Below, piece by piece: positions 28,812-37,739 of a stretch of DNA of 64,000 nt. The stretch spans positions 124,001-188,000 of the forward strand of contig DAHUXS010000021.1 in NCBI GenBank assembly GCA_027306995.1, in the 5' to 3' direction. The notes under the pieces were generated by a model that was not told the DNA's origin, made no database searches, and saw only the letters and a list, made by a program, of their open reading frames with translations. Made by a program: the position numbers and the translations under genes. The first letter of the stretch is position 1. Each line of letters starts with the position of its first letter. Source of the DNA: Lysobacter sp. GTDB taxonomy: Bacteria > Pseudomonadota > Gammaproteobacteria > Xanthomonadales > Xanthomonadaceae.

Positions 28812-29526
28812 CCAGGAACACCACGTAACCGCGGAAGTTCGGATTCGCAGGCAGTTCGGGGGGCGCGCGCCATTCGCCGCCTTGCACCAGCCCGACACGA
28901 AACGGGATCGGGAAGCCGCGCATGCGTTCGAGATATTTCCCGTAGCCGGGAATGGCGGCGCGGCCCTGATAGGTCTGCACCACGACTTCATCGACGATCC
29001 CAGCCAGTTGCGCGAGTTGCGTGGGATCGCCGTTGGCACTCCAGTCCATCAGCCCAGTGATGCCGAGTTTCGTCCCGTGCGGCAGCTGCGCGCGCAGGTC
29101 GCGCAGGAAGCCGGCGTAGCGATCGAGGTGGCGGGTACGCGCATCGAAATCCAGTTGCACGCCGACGACGCGATTGCCGTTGGCGCGCCAACGCGCGATG
29201 TCGCCGCGGATGGCGGGAATGACCTCATCCGACCATGACAGGGTGTCGGCGCGATAGACGAGCCAGGTGTCGGCGTGCGCGATCCGCGGAGTCGCTGCAA
29301 GACGCCGCTGCAGATGCGCGGGCTCGCCGCCGATGATCTCGGCTTCCAGCAGGTAGAGCGTGCGTGCATGGTCGAGCGCCGGCTGCGGCTGCACGCCGGC
29401 CCACAGCCAGAACGCATCGAAGTGTTCCGCGTGCACCACGGCATCGGACGTGCGCGCACAGCCAATCAATGCAAGGCACAGCGCGCAGGCAGCGACCGCT
29501 GCAGCCAGTGCGCGAGGCGTCCTCAT
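28801..29526 (-). CDS. DUF3142-like lipoprotein
   Basis: A 241-residue exported protein. The N terminus has a signal peptide ending in the lipobox-like LIGC (Cys about 23), so it is probably lipid-anchored in the envelope. The body (FDAFWLWAGVQPQP, RVVGVQLDFDARTRHLDRYAGFL, LGITGLMDW, VDEVVVQTYQG) looks like a TIM-barrel related to glycoside hydrolases and matches what I recall of DUF3142. Substrate unknown. The downstream end overlaps the alcohol dehydrogenase gene on the other strand. Confidence 0.7.
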   Translation of the reverse strand: MRTPRALAAAVAACALCLALIGCARTSDAVVHAEHFDAFWLWAGVQPQPALDHARTLYLLEAEIIGGEPAHLQRRLAATPRIAHADTWLVYRADTLSWSDEVIPAIRGDIARWRANGNRVVGVQLDFDARTRHLDRYAGFLRDLRAQLPHGTKLGITGLMDWSANGDPTQLAQLAGIVDEVVVQTYQGRAAIPGYGKYLERMRGFPIPFRVGLVQGGEWRAPPELPANPNFRGYVVFLVNP

Positions 29527-29531
29527 CTTTG

Positions 29532-31697
29532 TTACCAGTAATGCTCCACCGAAGACGCCCAGTGCGAGGTCTTGTAGGTGGTCTTGAGCAGGGTGAACCA
29601 GCGCTTGCGTTCCGCGGTCGGGACATCGTCGCCACCGCAGTCGTTGTTGCCGCTGGGCGCGTAGCAGCGAATCGCGCGCACCAGTGCGTAAGCGCGATCG
29701 TCGCTGGCTGCGTTGGCATCGGCCATCACCTGGCGGTAGATCGACTGGCGATCAGTCTGCTTGCCGGGGAACAGCAATGGCGTAGTGCCGAGTTGCTGTT
29801 GCGAAGTCGACAAGGATTTGCGCCACTCGCGCTCCTGCTTGTTGGGTGCGGCCAGCGGAATGTGATCGAAGCCGTTGAGGCGCAGGAATTCACCGACGCA
29901 CAAGCTGGCGTGGGGAGCGACAGGCGTGCGGGCGAGTGTCGTCGTGATCGCGGACAGTGCCGGGCAGGCGTAGCCCTTGTCGTTGCCGGCCCAGCGGAAC
30001 ACGCCGAGCGAAGGCGTTGGGTACAGCAATTGGTAGCTGTCGGTCAGCGGCTTGGTGTCCGCGGGAACGCGCGGCAGCCATTCGTTGAATTGTGCATAAC
30101 GCCCGCCGATCAGATCGCGATAGAGCAACACGAACAGCGCGACACTGCGTTCGGTGGACGGAACCTTGGCGTTCGCGGCCTGTTGTTGCAACAATTCCGG
30201 GCCGGCGACGTTTTCCAGCAGGATGCGGCGGATCGCGGGATCGCGGACCTGGCTGTCGGCGGCGAACACCTTGTCCAGTGACTGGTGGCGTTCGTCGTGG
30301 AGCGCCAGCGCCAGTTCCAGCGTCTGTCGCTGGTAGGCGCGGGTCGCGAGCGGCAGCAGTTTCAGCAGGCCCTCGCGCACGCCGGGTTGGCCGAGATCGT
30401 CCATCGCCATCAGCCGCAGCAGTTGCGTGCTGAAATCGACATAGCCCATGCCCTTGCGAGGTTCGCCGGCAGGCAGCAGCTTCAAGACCTGCGTCGGCTG
30501 GTTCTGCACGTGGTAGGCATGCACGGCTTGCAGGTAACGGAACAGCGCCGGGTCATTGGAAAACACCGCTTGTTGCGCGGCCAGTTCGTCCGCCGGCAGG
30601 TAAAGCTTGGGATCGGTCTTGCGCTCGAGGCGCATGCGCCAGAGGTCATCGATCGCCAACAGCAACGGATCGCGTGTGGCGAGCGGCTTGGTCGCGCCGT
30701 TCTGCGTGGTCGGCAACAGGCGGGTGTCGATTTCGTTGAGCAGGTCGACGAAGGCCGCGCCGTTGCCGCGTTGCGCCAGTGCCGTGGCATAGACGTTCGC
30801 GGCAGCGGTGTCATTGCCGCCCAGCCATTCGACGCGCCGCATCAGTCCGTCGGCGGACACGGCATAGGCGCCGTTCGGATACGACTTGAGATAGCGCTGC
30901 ATGCCGTTGCGGGCGCGCGTGAGTGCAGCCTGGTCGACTTTCGTGGCGTCGAAATTGCCGTAGTCGCCGAAGGCATTGAGCTGGGCGATGTTGAGGTCGG
31001 TGCGCGCGAGCATGTAGGTCGCGGCTTCACGCACCCACGGCTGCTTCACTTCGGACAGCGACTGGAAGGCGGGGCGCGCAGCGCCGGGGTCGGGGCCGTA
31101 GAAGACCGCCGCACTCATCAGGTAGGCGGCGAAGGCCTTGCCGCTCGCGCCCTGCATCTTGCCGAGTACGCCATCGAGCAGTGCCGCAGTCTTGCCGGGA
31201 TCGCCGCAGGCGGCGGAGACCTGGGCGCGTGCATCGCCGAGCGATTTGCGCTCGTCTGCACCCAGTCCGGTGTCGGCCTGCAGTGCCTGGCGGAAGCGGT
31301 CGGCGCCGACGCTGTTGCTGACGCAGCGGCCGTTGGAATTGTCGGCCGTGCCGGAACCCGTCGAACTGTCGTCATTGGCCTTGACCGCATCGTTGCCGGT
31401 CGCGCTGGACAGCGCCGACCACGACAGCATCGCCGCGGGAACCGGAGTCCCGGAGTCCGGTGCCTCGTTCTTGATCATCGCCGGCTGCACGCGACCGCGA
31501 TCGGCGAGCAGCAGCAACATGTTGAGGCGGGTGTCGTTGCCCGGGCTGATCAGCACCAGGTCGCTGCAGGCTTCATAACCGCGGTGATGCAGCGTCGGTT
31601 GCGCGTTGCAGCCGCTGTCTCCGCTGGCGCGTGCCTGCGTGCTCGCCGCAAGCAGACCGAGAGCCAGCAAACTGCCGGCACAGGCGTGTTTCGACAT
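29532..31697 (-). CDS. Large exported helical-repeat protein, unknown function
   Basis: A 721-residue protein with a clear signal peptide (MSKHACAGSLLALGLLAASTQARA) and no lipobox. The mature part contains many amphipathic helices and tandem Ala/Leu-rich repeats resembling TPR or solenoid folds, together with a low-complexity Ser/Asp/Gly segment near residue 110. Several cysteine pairs near the C terminus (RCYAPSGNNDCGG) could form disulfides. I do not recognise the family. ATG 31697 is preceded by GGGGAGAG at ideal distance. It lies 5 bases upstream of the DUF3142 lipoprotein gene, so the two are probably co-transcribed. Confidence 0.75.
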   Translation of the reverse strand: MSKHACAGSLLALGLLAASTQARASGDSGCNAQPTLHHRGYEACSDLVLISPGNDTRLNMLLLLADRGRVQPAMIKNEAPDSGTPVPAAMLSWSALSSATGNDAVKANDDSSTGSGTADNSNGRCVSNSVGADRFRQALQADTGLGADERKSLGDARAQVSAACGDPGKTAALLDGVLGKMQGASGKAFAAYLMSAAVFYGPDPGAARPAFQSLSEVKQPWVREAATYMLARTDLNIAQLNAFGDYGNFDATKVDQAALTRARNGMQRYLKSYPNGAYAVSADGLMRRVEWLGGNDTAAANVYATALAQRGNGAAFVDLLNEIDTRLLPTTQNGATKPLATRDPLLLAIDDLWRMRLERKTDPKLYLPADELAAQQAVFSNDPALFRYLQAVHAYHVQNQPTQVLKLLPAGEPRKGMGYVDFSTQLLRLMAMDDLGQPGVREGLLKLLPLATRAYQRQTLELALALHDERHQSLDKVFAADSQVRDPAIRRILLENVAGPELLQQQAANAKVPSTERSVALFVLLYRDLIGGRYAQFNEWLPRVPADTKPLTDSYQLLYPTPSLGVFRWAGNDKGYACPALSAITTTLARTPVAPHASLCVGEFLRLNGFDHIPLAAPNKQEREWRKSLSTSQQQLGTTPLLFPGKQTDRQSIYRQVMADANAASDDRAYALVRAIRCYAPSGNNDCGGDDVPTAERKRWFTLLKTTYKTSHWASSVEHYW

Positions 31698-31775
31698 CGT
31701 TGGCTCTCCCCATTGCCCAGGCCGCAAGTCTACTGCGCACGTGGGCAATGGGAATGCCCTTTCAACGTGTTTCGA

Positions 31776-32651
31776 TCAATGCATCTGGCCGAACTTGCCG
31801 GTGTTGAAATCGCGGATGGCTTCGGCGATCTGCGCTTCGGTGTTCATCACGAACGGACCGTAGCCAACCACCGGCTCGTCGATCGGTTCGCCGGCGAGCA
31901 GCAATACCTTGGCATCGCTGTTGGCTTCGATGGTCAGGCCGCTGCCTTCGGTGGACAGCGTCGCCATCTGCGCTTCACGCAACACCGATTCGCCGTTCAC
32001 CTGCACGGTGCCAGCCAGCACCACGATGAGCGTGGTCCAGCCTTCCGGCTGCGGCAACTCGACCGTCTTGCCGGCCGCGATGCGCAGGTCCCAGACATTC
32101 ATCGGGGTGAAGGTGCTCGACGGCCCCTTCGAACCTTCGTAATCGCCGGCGATCACGCGCACGGTCCCTGCATCGTTCGGCAAAGCAAGCGCGGGGATCT
32201 GCGCATCGGTGATGGCCTGATAACCGCCAGGCGCCATCTTGTCGCGCGCCGGCAGATTCACCCACAGTTGCACCATCTCGAACGGGCCACCGGTGCGGCT
32301 GTATTCGTGCGAATGGAATTCCTCGTGGAGGATGCCGCCGCCGGCGGTCATCCACTGGACGTCGCCACGACCGATCACGCCACCCTGTCCGGTGGAATCG
32401 CGATGCTCGACTTCGCCGTCATAGACGATCGTGACGGTTTCGAAGCCGCGATGCGGATGCTGGCCGACGCCACGGCGATAGCCGGTGTTGGGCGGGAATT
32501 CGGTGGGCGCGGCGTAGTCCAGCATCAGGAACGGGCTGCGCTGGGCGACGCCCGGACCGCTGTAGCCGAACATGCCGTGGACGGGGAAGCCGTCGCCGAC
32601 CCAATGCCGGCCGGGGGCGCTGGTGGTGCCGAGGATCTTCTTCATGTTCAT
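31776..32651 (-). CDS. Pirin family protein (cupin)
   Basis: A 291-residue bicupin. The N-terminal pirin domain has the metal-binding residues His65 and His67 (GVGQHPHRGFET), His109 and Glu111 (GILHEEFH). Some pirins act as quercetin dioxygenases, others as redox regulators; which applies here is not visible. It is transcribed divergently from a LysR-type regulator, a common pairing in which the regulator controls the pirin gene. Start at ATG 32651; the ATG two codons later is also possible. Confidence 0.92.
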   Translation of the reverse strand: MNMKKILGTTSAPGRHWVGDGFPVHGMFGYSGPGVAQRSPFLMLDYAAPTEFPPNTGYRRGVGQHPHRGFETVTIVYDGEVEHRDSTGQGGVIGRGDVQWMTAGGGILHEEFHSHEYSRTGGPFEMVQLWVNLPARDKMAPGGYQAITDAQIPALALPNDAGTVRVIAGDYEGSKGPSSTFTPMNVWDLRIAAGKTVELPQPEGWTTLIVVLAGTVQVNGESVLREAQMATLSTEGSGLTIEANSDAKVLLLAGEPIDEPVVGYGPFVMNTEAQIAEAIRDFNTGKFGQMH

Positions 32652-32715
32652 GGAATGCTCTCTTGTGGATTCGGTGGAATCACCGATTGCGCACAGGCTA
32701 ATCCCGCAACGATCT

Positions 32716-32739
32716 GGCGAATAGTCGCCATAATTCGCC
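32716..32739. promoter_or_regulatory. Probable LysR operator between pirin and regulator genes
   Basis: Inverted repeat GGCGAAT (32716-32722) and ATTCGCC (32733-32739) with a 10-base spacer, placed in the 111-base divergent intergenic region. The size and position suit a LysR-type recognition site that would act on both genes. Confidence 0.5.
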
Positions 32740-32762
32740 CATATCGTCCTATGATTGGAACG

Positions 32763-33668
32763 ATGCAGGATCTCAACGACCTCTACTACTTCGTCCAGGT
32801 GGTCGACCACGGCGGCTTTGCCCCGGCCGGGCGGGCGCTGGGCATCCCCAAGTCCAAGCTGAGCCGGCGCATCGCCCTGCTGGAGTCGCGGCTGGGCGTG
32901 CGCCTGATCCAGCGTTCCAGCCGCAAGTTCGCGGTGACCGAGCCGGGCCAGACCTATTACGGCCATGCCCGCGCGGCGCTGGTGGAAGCGCGCGCCGCCG
33001 AGGAAGCGATCCAGCGCGACCAGGCCGAACCGCGCGGCGTGGTGCGGATGAGTTGCCCGACTACGTTGCTGGATGCCCAGGTTGGCGCGATGGTCTCCGA
33101 TTTCCTGCGCCTGTATCCGCAGGTCGAGTTGCATCTCGATGCCACCAATCGCCGTGTCGACGTGATCGGCGAGGGCGTCGACATCGCGATCCGCGTGCGG
33201 CCGCCGCCGCTGGAGGATTCCGATCTGGTGTTGCGCGTGTTGGCGACGCGCACGCAGTGCCTGGTCGCGAGTCCGGTATTGCTGGCGCGACTCGGCCAGC
33301 CGTCATCGCCCGGCGAATTGATGAACTACCCGAGCATGGATCTCGGATTGCCGCAGAACCTGCACGTCTGGGACCTGCATGGTCCCGATGGCGAGCACGT
33401 CGCCATCCACCACCAGCCGCGTTTCGTCACCCGCGGAATGTTGGCGCTGCGCGATGCCGCGGTCGCCGGCGTCGGCGTGGTGCAGCTGCCGAAGATGGTG
33501 ACGCAGGAACTGGTGGCGCAAGGTCGCCTGCAACACGTGCTGGAAGGCTGGGCGCCGCGCGCGGAGATCGTCCACGCGGTATTCCCGTCGCGCCGCGGCT
33601 TGCTGCCGTCGGTGCGCGCGTTGATCGATTTCCTGGTCGAACGATTCGCCGCGATCGAGGCGGATTGA
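32763..33668 (+). CDS. LysR family transcriptional regulator
   Basis: A 301-residue regulator with an N-terminal winged helix-turn-helix (MQDLNDLYYFVQVVDHGGFA, then ALGIPKSKLSRRIALLESRL) and a periplasmic-binding-like effector domain (PTTLLDAQVGAMVSDFL to the C terminus). ATG 32763 is preferred over an in-frame ATG four codons upstream because family alignments start at this point. It is divergent from pirin, its likely target. The effector is unknown. Confidence 0.93.
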   Translation: MQDLNDLYYFVQVVDHGGFAPAGRALGIPKSKLSRRIALLESRLGVRLIQRSSRKFAVTEPGQTYYGHARAALVEARAAEEAIQRDQAEPRGVVRMSCPTTLLDAQVGAMVSDFLRLYPQVELHLDATNRRVDVIGEGVDIAIRVRPPPLEDSDLVLRVLATRTQCLVASPVLLARLGQPSSPGELMNYPSMDLGLPQNLHVWDLHGPDGEHVAIHHQPRFVTRGMLALRDAAVAGVGVVQLPKMVTQELVAQGRLQHVLEGWAPRAEIVHAVFPSRRGLLPSVRALIDFLVERFAAIEAD

Positions 33669-33683
33669 ACGGTCCGGGCGTTC

Positions 33684-34976
33684 TCAGCCCGGATCCTCCA
33701 GCGAGAACATGTCGGCCTCATCGTCGTAGGCGAAGTATTCGGCGTAACGCCCCCAGCTCGTGATCGCTTTCAGGGTCGCTTCGGCGTATTCGTCCGACAT
33801 CGAATCTTCCAGTTCGTCGCGGAAGCGCAAGGCCGATGCGCGATGGCTGGGACGTTCGTCCAATACCCGGCGGATGTGCGCGGCCAGCGGAACATGGGCT
33901 GCCAATTGCTGGGCGAACATGCGCTTGCGTTCGTCCACTTCGCTCTCGGCAAAACGCAGGCCTGCGGCAGTGAGGCGGATGTCGCCGCCTTCCAGCTCGG
34001 CAAACCGCAGCAGTTGCAGGGTTTCCGCGATCGGGAACAGTTCGTCGATCTCGAGTTGCAGGCTGGCCGCCAGCGGTGGCAGGTCGGCATGGCCGTGGTA
34101 GGGCTCGGCGGCGACCGCTTCGATCAGGCCCGCCAGCACGTTGCTCGACACGTGCGGCAATTCCATCGCGATGCCGATGCCGGGGAAGATGCCGTCGCGC
34201 GTTGGCGTCGTCCGCGCCGTCATGCGCGCGTAGATATCCTCGACCAGGGCACGGAATGCGGGATCGAGGCGATTGCGCGGCTGCGGCAGGTTGACGCGGA
34301 TCTCGCCGATGACGCGGCCGGGGTTGGAGCCGAAGATCACGATGCGATCGCACATCAGCACCGCTTCCTCGATATTGTGCGTCACCATCAGGATGGCGTC
34401 GATCGGCATGCGTCCTTCCGACCACAGGTCGAGGAGATCGGTGCGCAGGTTCTCGGCGGTGAGCACGTCGAGCGCGGAGAACGGCTCGTCCATCAGCAGC
34501 ACCTTGGGATGCACCACCAATGCGCGGGCGAGTCCGACGCGTTGACGCATGCCACCGGACAACTCCTTCGGATAGGCGTTTTCGTAACCGTCGAGGCCGA
34601 TCAGGTCGATGGCGGCGAGTGCGCGCGTGCGGCGCTCGGCCACCGGCATGCCGCGGGCTTCCAGCCCGATCTCCACGTTTTCCTGCACGGTGAGCCAGGG
34701 GAACAGGGCGAAACTCTGGAACACCATCGCGATGTCGCCGGCCGCGCCTTCGAATTCGATCACGCCTTCGCTGGGCCGGATCAGGCCTGCGATGGAGCGC
34801 AACAACGTGGACTTGCCCGAACCGGAACGTCCGAGCAGGCCGACGATTTCGCCGCGATGCAGTTCGAGATCGACCTTGTCGAGCACCAGCAAGGCTTCCG
34901 GGCCGCCCTTGTCGTAGAGCTTGCGGACGCCGCGCACGGAGACCAGGGGAGCAGCGGTTTGGATGGATGCGTTCAT
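33684..34976 (-). CDS. ABC transporter ATPase with C-terminal AAA-associated domain
   Basis: ATP-binding subunit of a nitrate/sulfonate/bicarbonate-type transporter. The first 250 residues hold Walker A (GRSGSGKST), the Q-loop (MVFQSFALFPWLTV), the signature LSGGMRQRVGLARAL and Walker B (VLLMDEPFSALD). The remaining 180 residues form an extra domain of the AAA-associated C-terminal type, presumably regulatory. The gene lies 13 bases downstream of the fused permease. No substrate-binding protein is encoded nearby. Confidence 0.9.
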   Translation of the reverse strand: MNASIQTAAPLVSVRGVRKLYDKGGPEALLVLDKVDLELHRGEIVGLLGRSGSGKSTLLRSIAGLIRPSEGVIEFEGAAGDIAMVFQSFALFPWLTVQENVEIGLEARGMPVAERRTRALAAIDLIGLDGYENAYPKELSGGMRQRVGLARALVVHPKVLLMDEPFSALDVLTAENLRTDLLDLWSEGRMPIDAILMVTHNIEEAVLMCDRIVIFGSNPGRVIGEIRVNLPQPRNRLDPAFRALVEDIYARMTARTTPTRDGIFPGIGIAMELPHVSSNVLAGLIEAVAAEPYHGHADLPPLAASLQLEIDELFPIAETLQLLRFAELEGGDIRLTAAGLRFAESEVDERKRMFAQQLAAHVPLAAHIRRVLDERPSHRASALRFRDELEDSMSDEYAEATLKAITSWGRYAEYFAYDDEADMFSLEDPG

Positions 34977-34989
34977 GGGATTCTCCGGA

Positions 34990-36744
34990 TCAGGCCAGCC
35001 GCAAGCGGCGTTCGGCGAAGACGTACAGGCGACGCCACAGGATTCGATTGAGCAGGGTGACGAACAGGGACATCACCGCGATGCCCAGCACCACGCGCGG
35101 GTAGTCGCCTGCCTGCGTCGCCTTGGCGATGTAGGAGCCAAGCCCGAAGGCTTCGACGCGCGTGTCGCCCCAATTGGCCAACTCGGCCACGATGCTGGCG
35201 TTCCATGAGCCGCCGGATGCGGTCAATGCACCGGTGACGTAATAGGGGAACACGCCCGGCAGGATCACCTTGCGCCACCACGTCCATGAGCGCAGGTGAT
35301 ACACCGTGGCGACTTCGCGCAGATCGCCCGGGAATGCACTGGCGCCGGCGATGACGTTGAACAGGATGTACCACTGCGTGCCCAGCACCATCAACGGCGA
35401 CAGCCAGATGTTCGGGTTGGCGTGCGTGGCCACGATCGCCACCACCGCGACCGGAAACAGCACGTTCGCGGGGAAGGCGGCGAGGAATTGCGCCAGTGGT
35501 TGCACGCGTTGCGCGACGTTCGGGCGCAGGCCGATCCAGACGCCGACCGGCACCCAGATCACGCTGGCGAGCGCGATCAGGACGACGACGCGAACCAGTG
35601 TCGCGAGGCCCGCGGCGAGCGCATGTCCCACGTCGCTCCAATCCAGCGATTGCCGCATGTAGTTGACTGCCAGCCATCCTCCGCCGAGCGCCGCAAGGAT
35701 CACGATCGCGAGCCACAGGCGATCGCCGAGGATCGGTCGCCGCGGTGCGGCTGGGCTTCTTGTCGCGGGCATGATCGAAGGCAGGCGCGCGGCCATCATC
35801 CGCTGCGACAGCCATTCGATCGGCTGGTAAAGGCGCTTGAGCACGCGCGTGCGACGCATCAGTTCGTACATCCACGAGTGCGGCTGGCTCTTGCCCGCGG
35901 TCTGCTCGAAGCGGAATTTGTCCGCCCACGCCACGATCGGCCGGAACAGCAACTGGTCGTAGAGTCCGATCAGCACCGCCATCGCCAGCACCGCCCAGGC
36001 GATCGCGACGAAATTCTTGTGGTCGATGGCATGGGCCAGGTAGGAACCGATGCCCGGAAGTTCGACGGTGGTGTCGCCGACGGTGATGGCTTCCGACGCC
36101 ACCACGAAGAACCAGCTGCCGGACATCGACATCATCATGTTCCAGATCAGGCCGGGCGCGGCGAACGGCGCTTCCAACCGCCAGAACCGCTGCCACGCCG
36201 AGAAGCGGAAGCCACGGCTCACTTCATCCAGGTCCTGCGGAACCGTGCGCAGCGACTGGTAGAACGAGAACGCCATGTTCCACGCCTGCGCGGTGAAGAT
36301 CGCGAAGATCGACGCACACTCCGCGCCGAGCTGGCTGCCCGGGAACAGGCGCATGAAGAAGGCGACGGTGAAGGTGAGGAAGCCGAGCACCGGCACCGAC
36401 TGCAGGATGTCCAGCGCCGGAACGATCACCAGTTCGGCGCGCTTGTTCTTGGCCGCCAGCGTGGCGATGGTGAAAGTGAACAGCAGCGATGCCAGCATCG
36501 CGGCGAACATCCGCAAGGTGGTGCGCAAGCCGTATTCGGGCAGTCGCGACGGATCGAGGGTGATCGGTGCCTGCGCAAGCACGTTCAGCGGTGCGTGCAT
36601 CTCGCCGACGCCGTGGGCGATCACTGCGATCAACCCGATGATGAGGACGAATGCGAGGACATCGTAGGCATTGGGTGCATGGCGCCCCGTGGCGAGCGCG
36701 GCCAGCGCATTGCGTTCGGACATCTTGCGGGGGAAGAACACCAT
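34990..36744 (-). CDS. Fused double permease of a nitrate/sulfonate/bicarbonate-type ABC transporter
   Basis: A 584-residue protein containing two successive binding-protein-dependent permease domains: residues about 65-290 and about 385-575, each with six or so membrane helices and an EAA-type loop (EVSRGFRFSAWQRFWRLEAPFAAPG in the first, EVATVYHLRSWTWWRKVILPG in the second). The fusion means one polypeptide could form the whole membrane channel. It is followed by its ATPase and preceded by an outer-membrane-type protein. ATG at 36744; a second ATG seven codons later is possible. Confidence 0.88.
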   Translation of the reverse strand: MVFFPRKMSERNALAALATGRHAPNAYDVLAFVLIIGLIAVIAHGVGEMHAPLNVLAQAPITLDPSRLPEYGLRTTLRMFAAMLASLLFTFTIATLAAKNKRAELVIVPALDILQSVPVLGFLTFTVAFFMRLFPGSQLGAECASIFAIFTAQAWNMAFSFYQSLRTVPQDLDEVSRGFRFSAWQRFWRLEAPFAAPGLIWNMMMSMSGSWFFVVASEAITVGDTTVELPGIGSYLAHAIDHKNFVAIAWAVLAMAVLIGLYDQLLFRPIVAWADKFRFEQTAGKSQPHSWMYELMRRTRVLKRLYQPIEWLSQRMMAARLPSIMPATRSPAAPRRPILGDRLWLAIVILAALGGGWLAVNYMRQSLDWSDVGHALAAGLATLVRVVVLIALASVIWVPVGVWIGLRPNVAQRVQPLAQFLAAFPANVLFPVAVVAIVATHANPNIWLSPLMVLGTQWYILFNVIAGASAFPGDLREVATVYHLRSWTWWRKVILPGVFPYYVTGALTASGGSWNASIVAELANWGDTRVEAFGLGSYIAKATQAGDYPRVVLGIAVMSLFVTLLNRILWRRLYVFAERRLRLA

Positions 36745-36794
36745 GGCGAATCCCGTTGAGCGGAGGGTGGACGATCCGGCGACAGTCGTCGCGG

Positions 36795-37463
36795 TCAGTT
36801 TGCGAGCACGATGTTGAAGCCCAGTGTCAGCCAGGACGAAGGCGTCGTCCCGCCCTGGCGACCGCCGAGCAGGTCGAGGCTGGCGTTGTCGCCGATGGCG
36901 CGGCGCAGGCCGATCTGCGCGATCGTCGCGTGATCGGCATAGGCCTCGCCCAATAGGGTCCAGTGCGCATCGAGGCGTTGTTCGATGCCGATGCCGCGCG
37001 TCAGCCGGCCACGCGTGTGGCGCGGCTTGCTCCAGCCGAGATTGGCGTGGACGACCGTGTGGCGGTCGGCGTCGAGCGCGACGCTGACGGGGATATTGGC
37101 GTTCCAGCCGTCAAACCGGTGGTGCGCATTGTCCCAGCTGGCGCCGACCGAAGCGGCGATGCCCCAGCGTTGCGTATCGAAGTCGCGAAAAGCGCGCTTC
37201 ACTCCGAGATTGACGATCGGCCCGCGCGAGGGATGAGCGAACGTGTTCACGCCCAAGCCGAACTCCGTGCCGCGGATATTGCACGCTGGCACGCTGGCGA
37301 ATTCATTGCCGGGCGCGTATCCGCGCACCCAGGACTCGACCTGGCAGTGGCCACGCGGCGTCACCGAGGCATCGTCGACATACAGGCTGGCACCGGCACG
37401 TGCCAGCGATGGCGCAATGGACGCGACCACGCCCAGCACAACGAAGGTCAGCTTGAATGACAC
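36795..37463 (-). CDS. Predicted outer-membrane beta-barrel protein of the ABC operon
   Basis: A 222-residue exported protein with signal peptide MSFKLTFVVLGVVASIAPSL-ARA and alternating-residue beta strands typical of a small barrel (GIAASVGASWDN, IPVSVALDADRHTVVHANLGW). The final strand ends in FNIVLAN rather than the usual Phe. The GTG at 37463, with GGAG 7-8 bases upstream, fits the signal peptide better than a GTG at 37484. It is the first gene of an operon with the double permease (50-base gap) and ATPase, so it may be an outer-membrane partner of that transporter. Confidence 0.7.
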   Translation of the reverse strand: MSFKLTFVVLGVVASIAPSLARAGASLYVDDASVTPRGHCQVESWVRGYAPGNEFASVPACNIRGTEFGLGVNTFAHPSRGPIVNLGVKRAFRDFDTQRWGIAASVGASWDNAHHRFDGWNANIPVSVALDADRHTVVHANLGWSKPRHTRGRLTRGIGIEQRLDAHWTLLGEAYADHATIAQIGLRRAIGDNASLDLLGGRQGGTTPSSWLTLGFNIVLAN

Positions 37464-37690
37464 TGGCAATCTCCAGACATGCACGGAAACGCCAGAGACC
37501 GATTTGCTCGGGTCCTAGGAGATGTGATCGGGTGATACGAAGCTCATGCGTGATGCCAGTTCACGCACCGCGGCCTCGCCCTGAACGGGCAGAGACCGAC
37601 CTTGGGGTCAGGATCCGCCGGCTCAGGTGCCGTAACGCAATCGACTATGACTGTCCAAGGAAGCGGGTCTCCGGAGGGAGGATGACGTGG
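37464..37690 (-). other. Long structured 5' leader of the ABC transporter operon
   Basis: About 225 bases lie between the predicted transcription start and the first gene. On the minus strand several hairpins are evident: GACC-CCAA-GGTC, GCCC-GTTCA-GGGC and TGCGTGA/TCACGCA with a 7-base loop, one after another. I compared it mentally with guanidine, manganese, glycine, TPP and c-di-GMP riboswitch cores and found no match. No ORF with a ribosome site is visible within it. Confidence 0.45.
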
Positions 37691-37694
37691 CGCG

Positions 37695-37723
37695 AATGGT
37701 AGTGACCATGATCGATCCAGTCA
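37695..37723 (-). promoter_or_regulatory. Predicted sigma-70 promoter of the ABC transporter operon
   Basis: On the minus strand TTGACT is followed after exactly 17 bases by TACCAT, near-consensus -35 and 4-of-6 -10 elements. It lies just downstream of the MipA stop codon and would start a transcript with a long leader. Confidence 0.55.
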
Positions 37724-37739
37724 ACACGTTATGTTGTAC

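Noticed and set aside
37464..37690. Known riboswitch (guanidine, manganese, glycine, TPP, c-di-GMP)
   Set aside because: Core conserved sequences of these classes were looked for by eye on both strands and not found.
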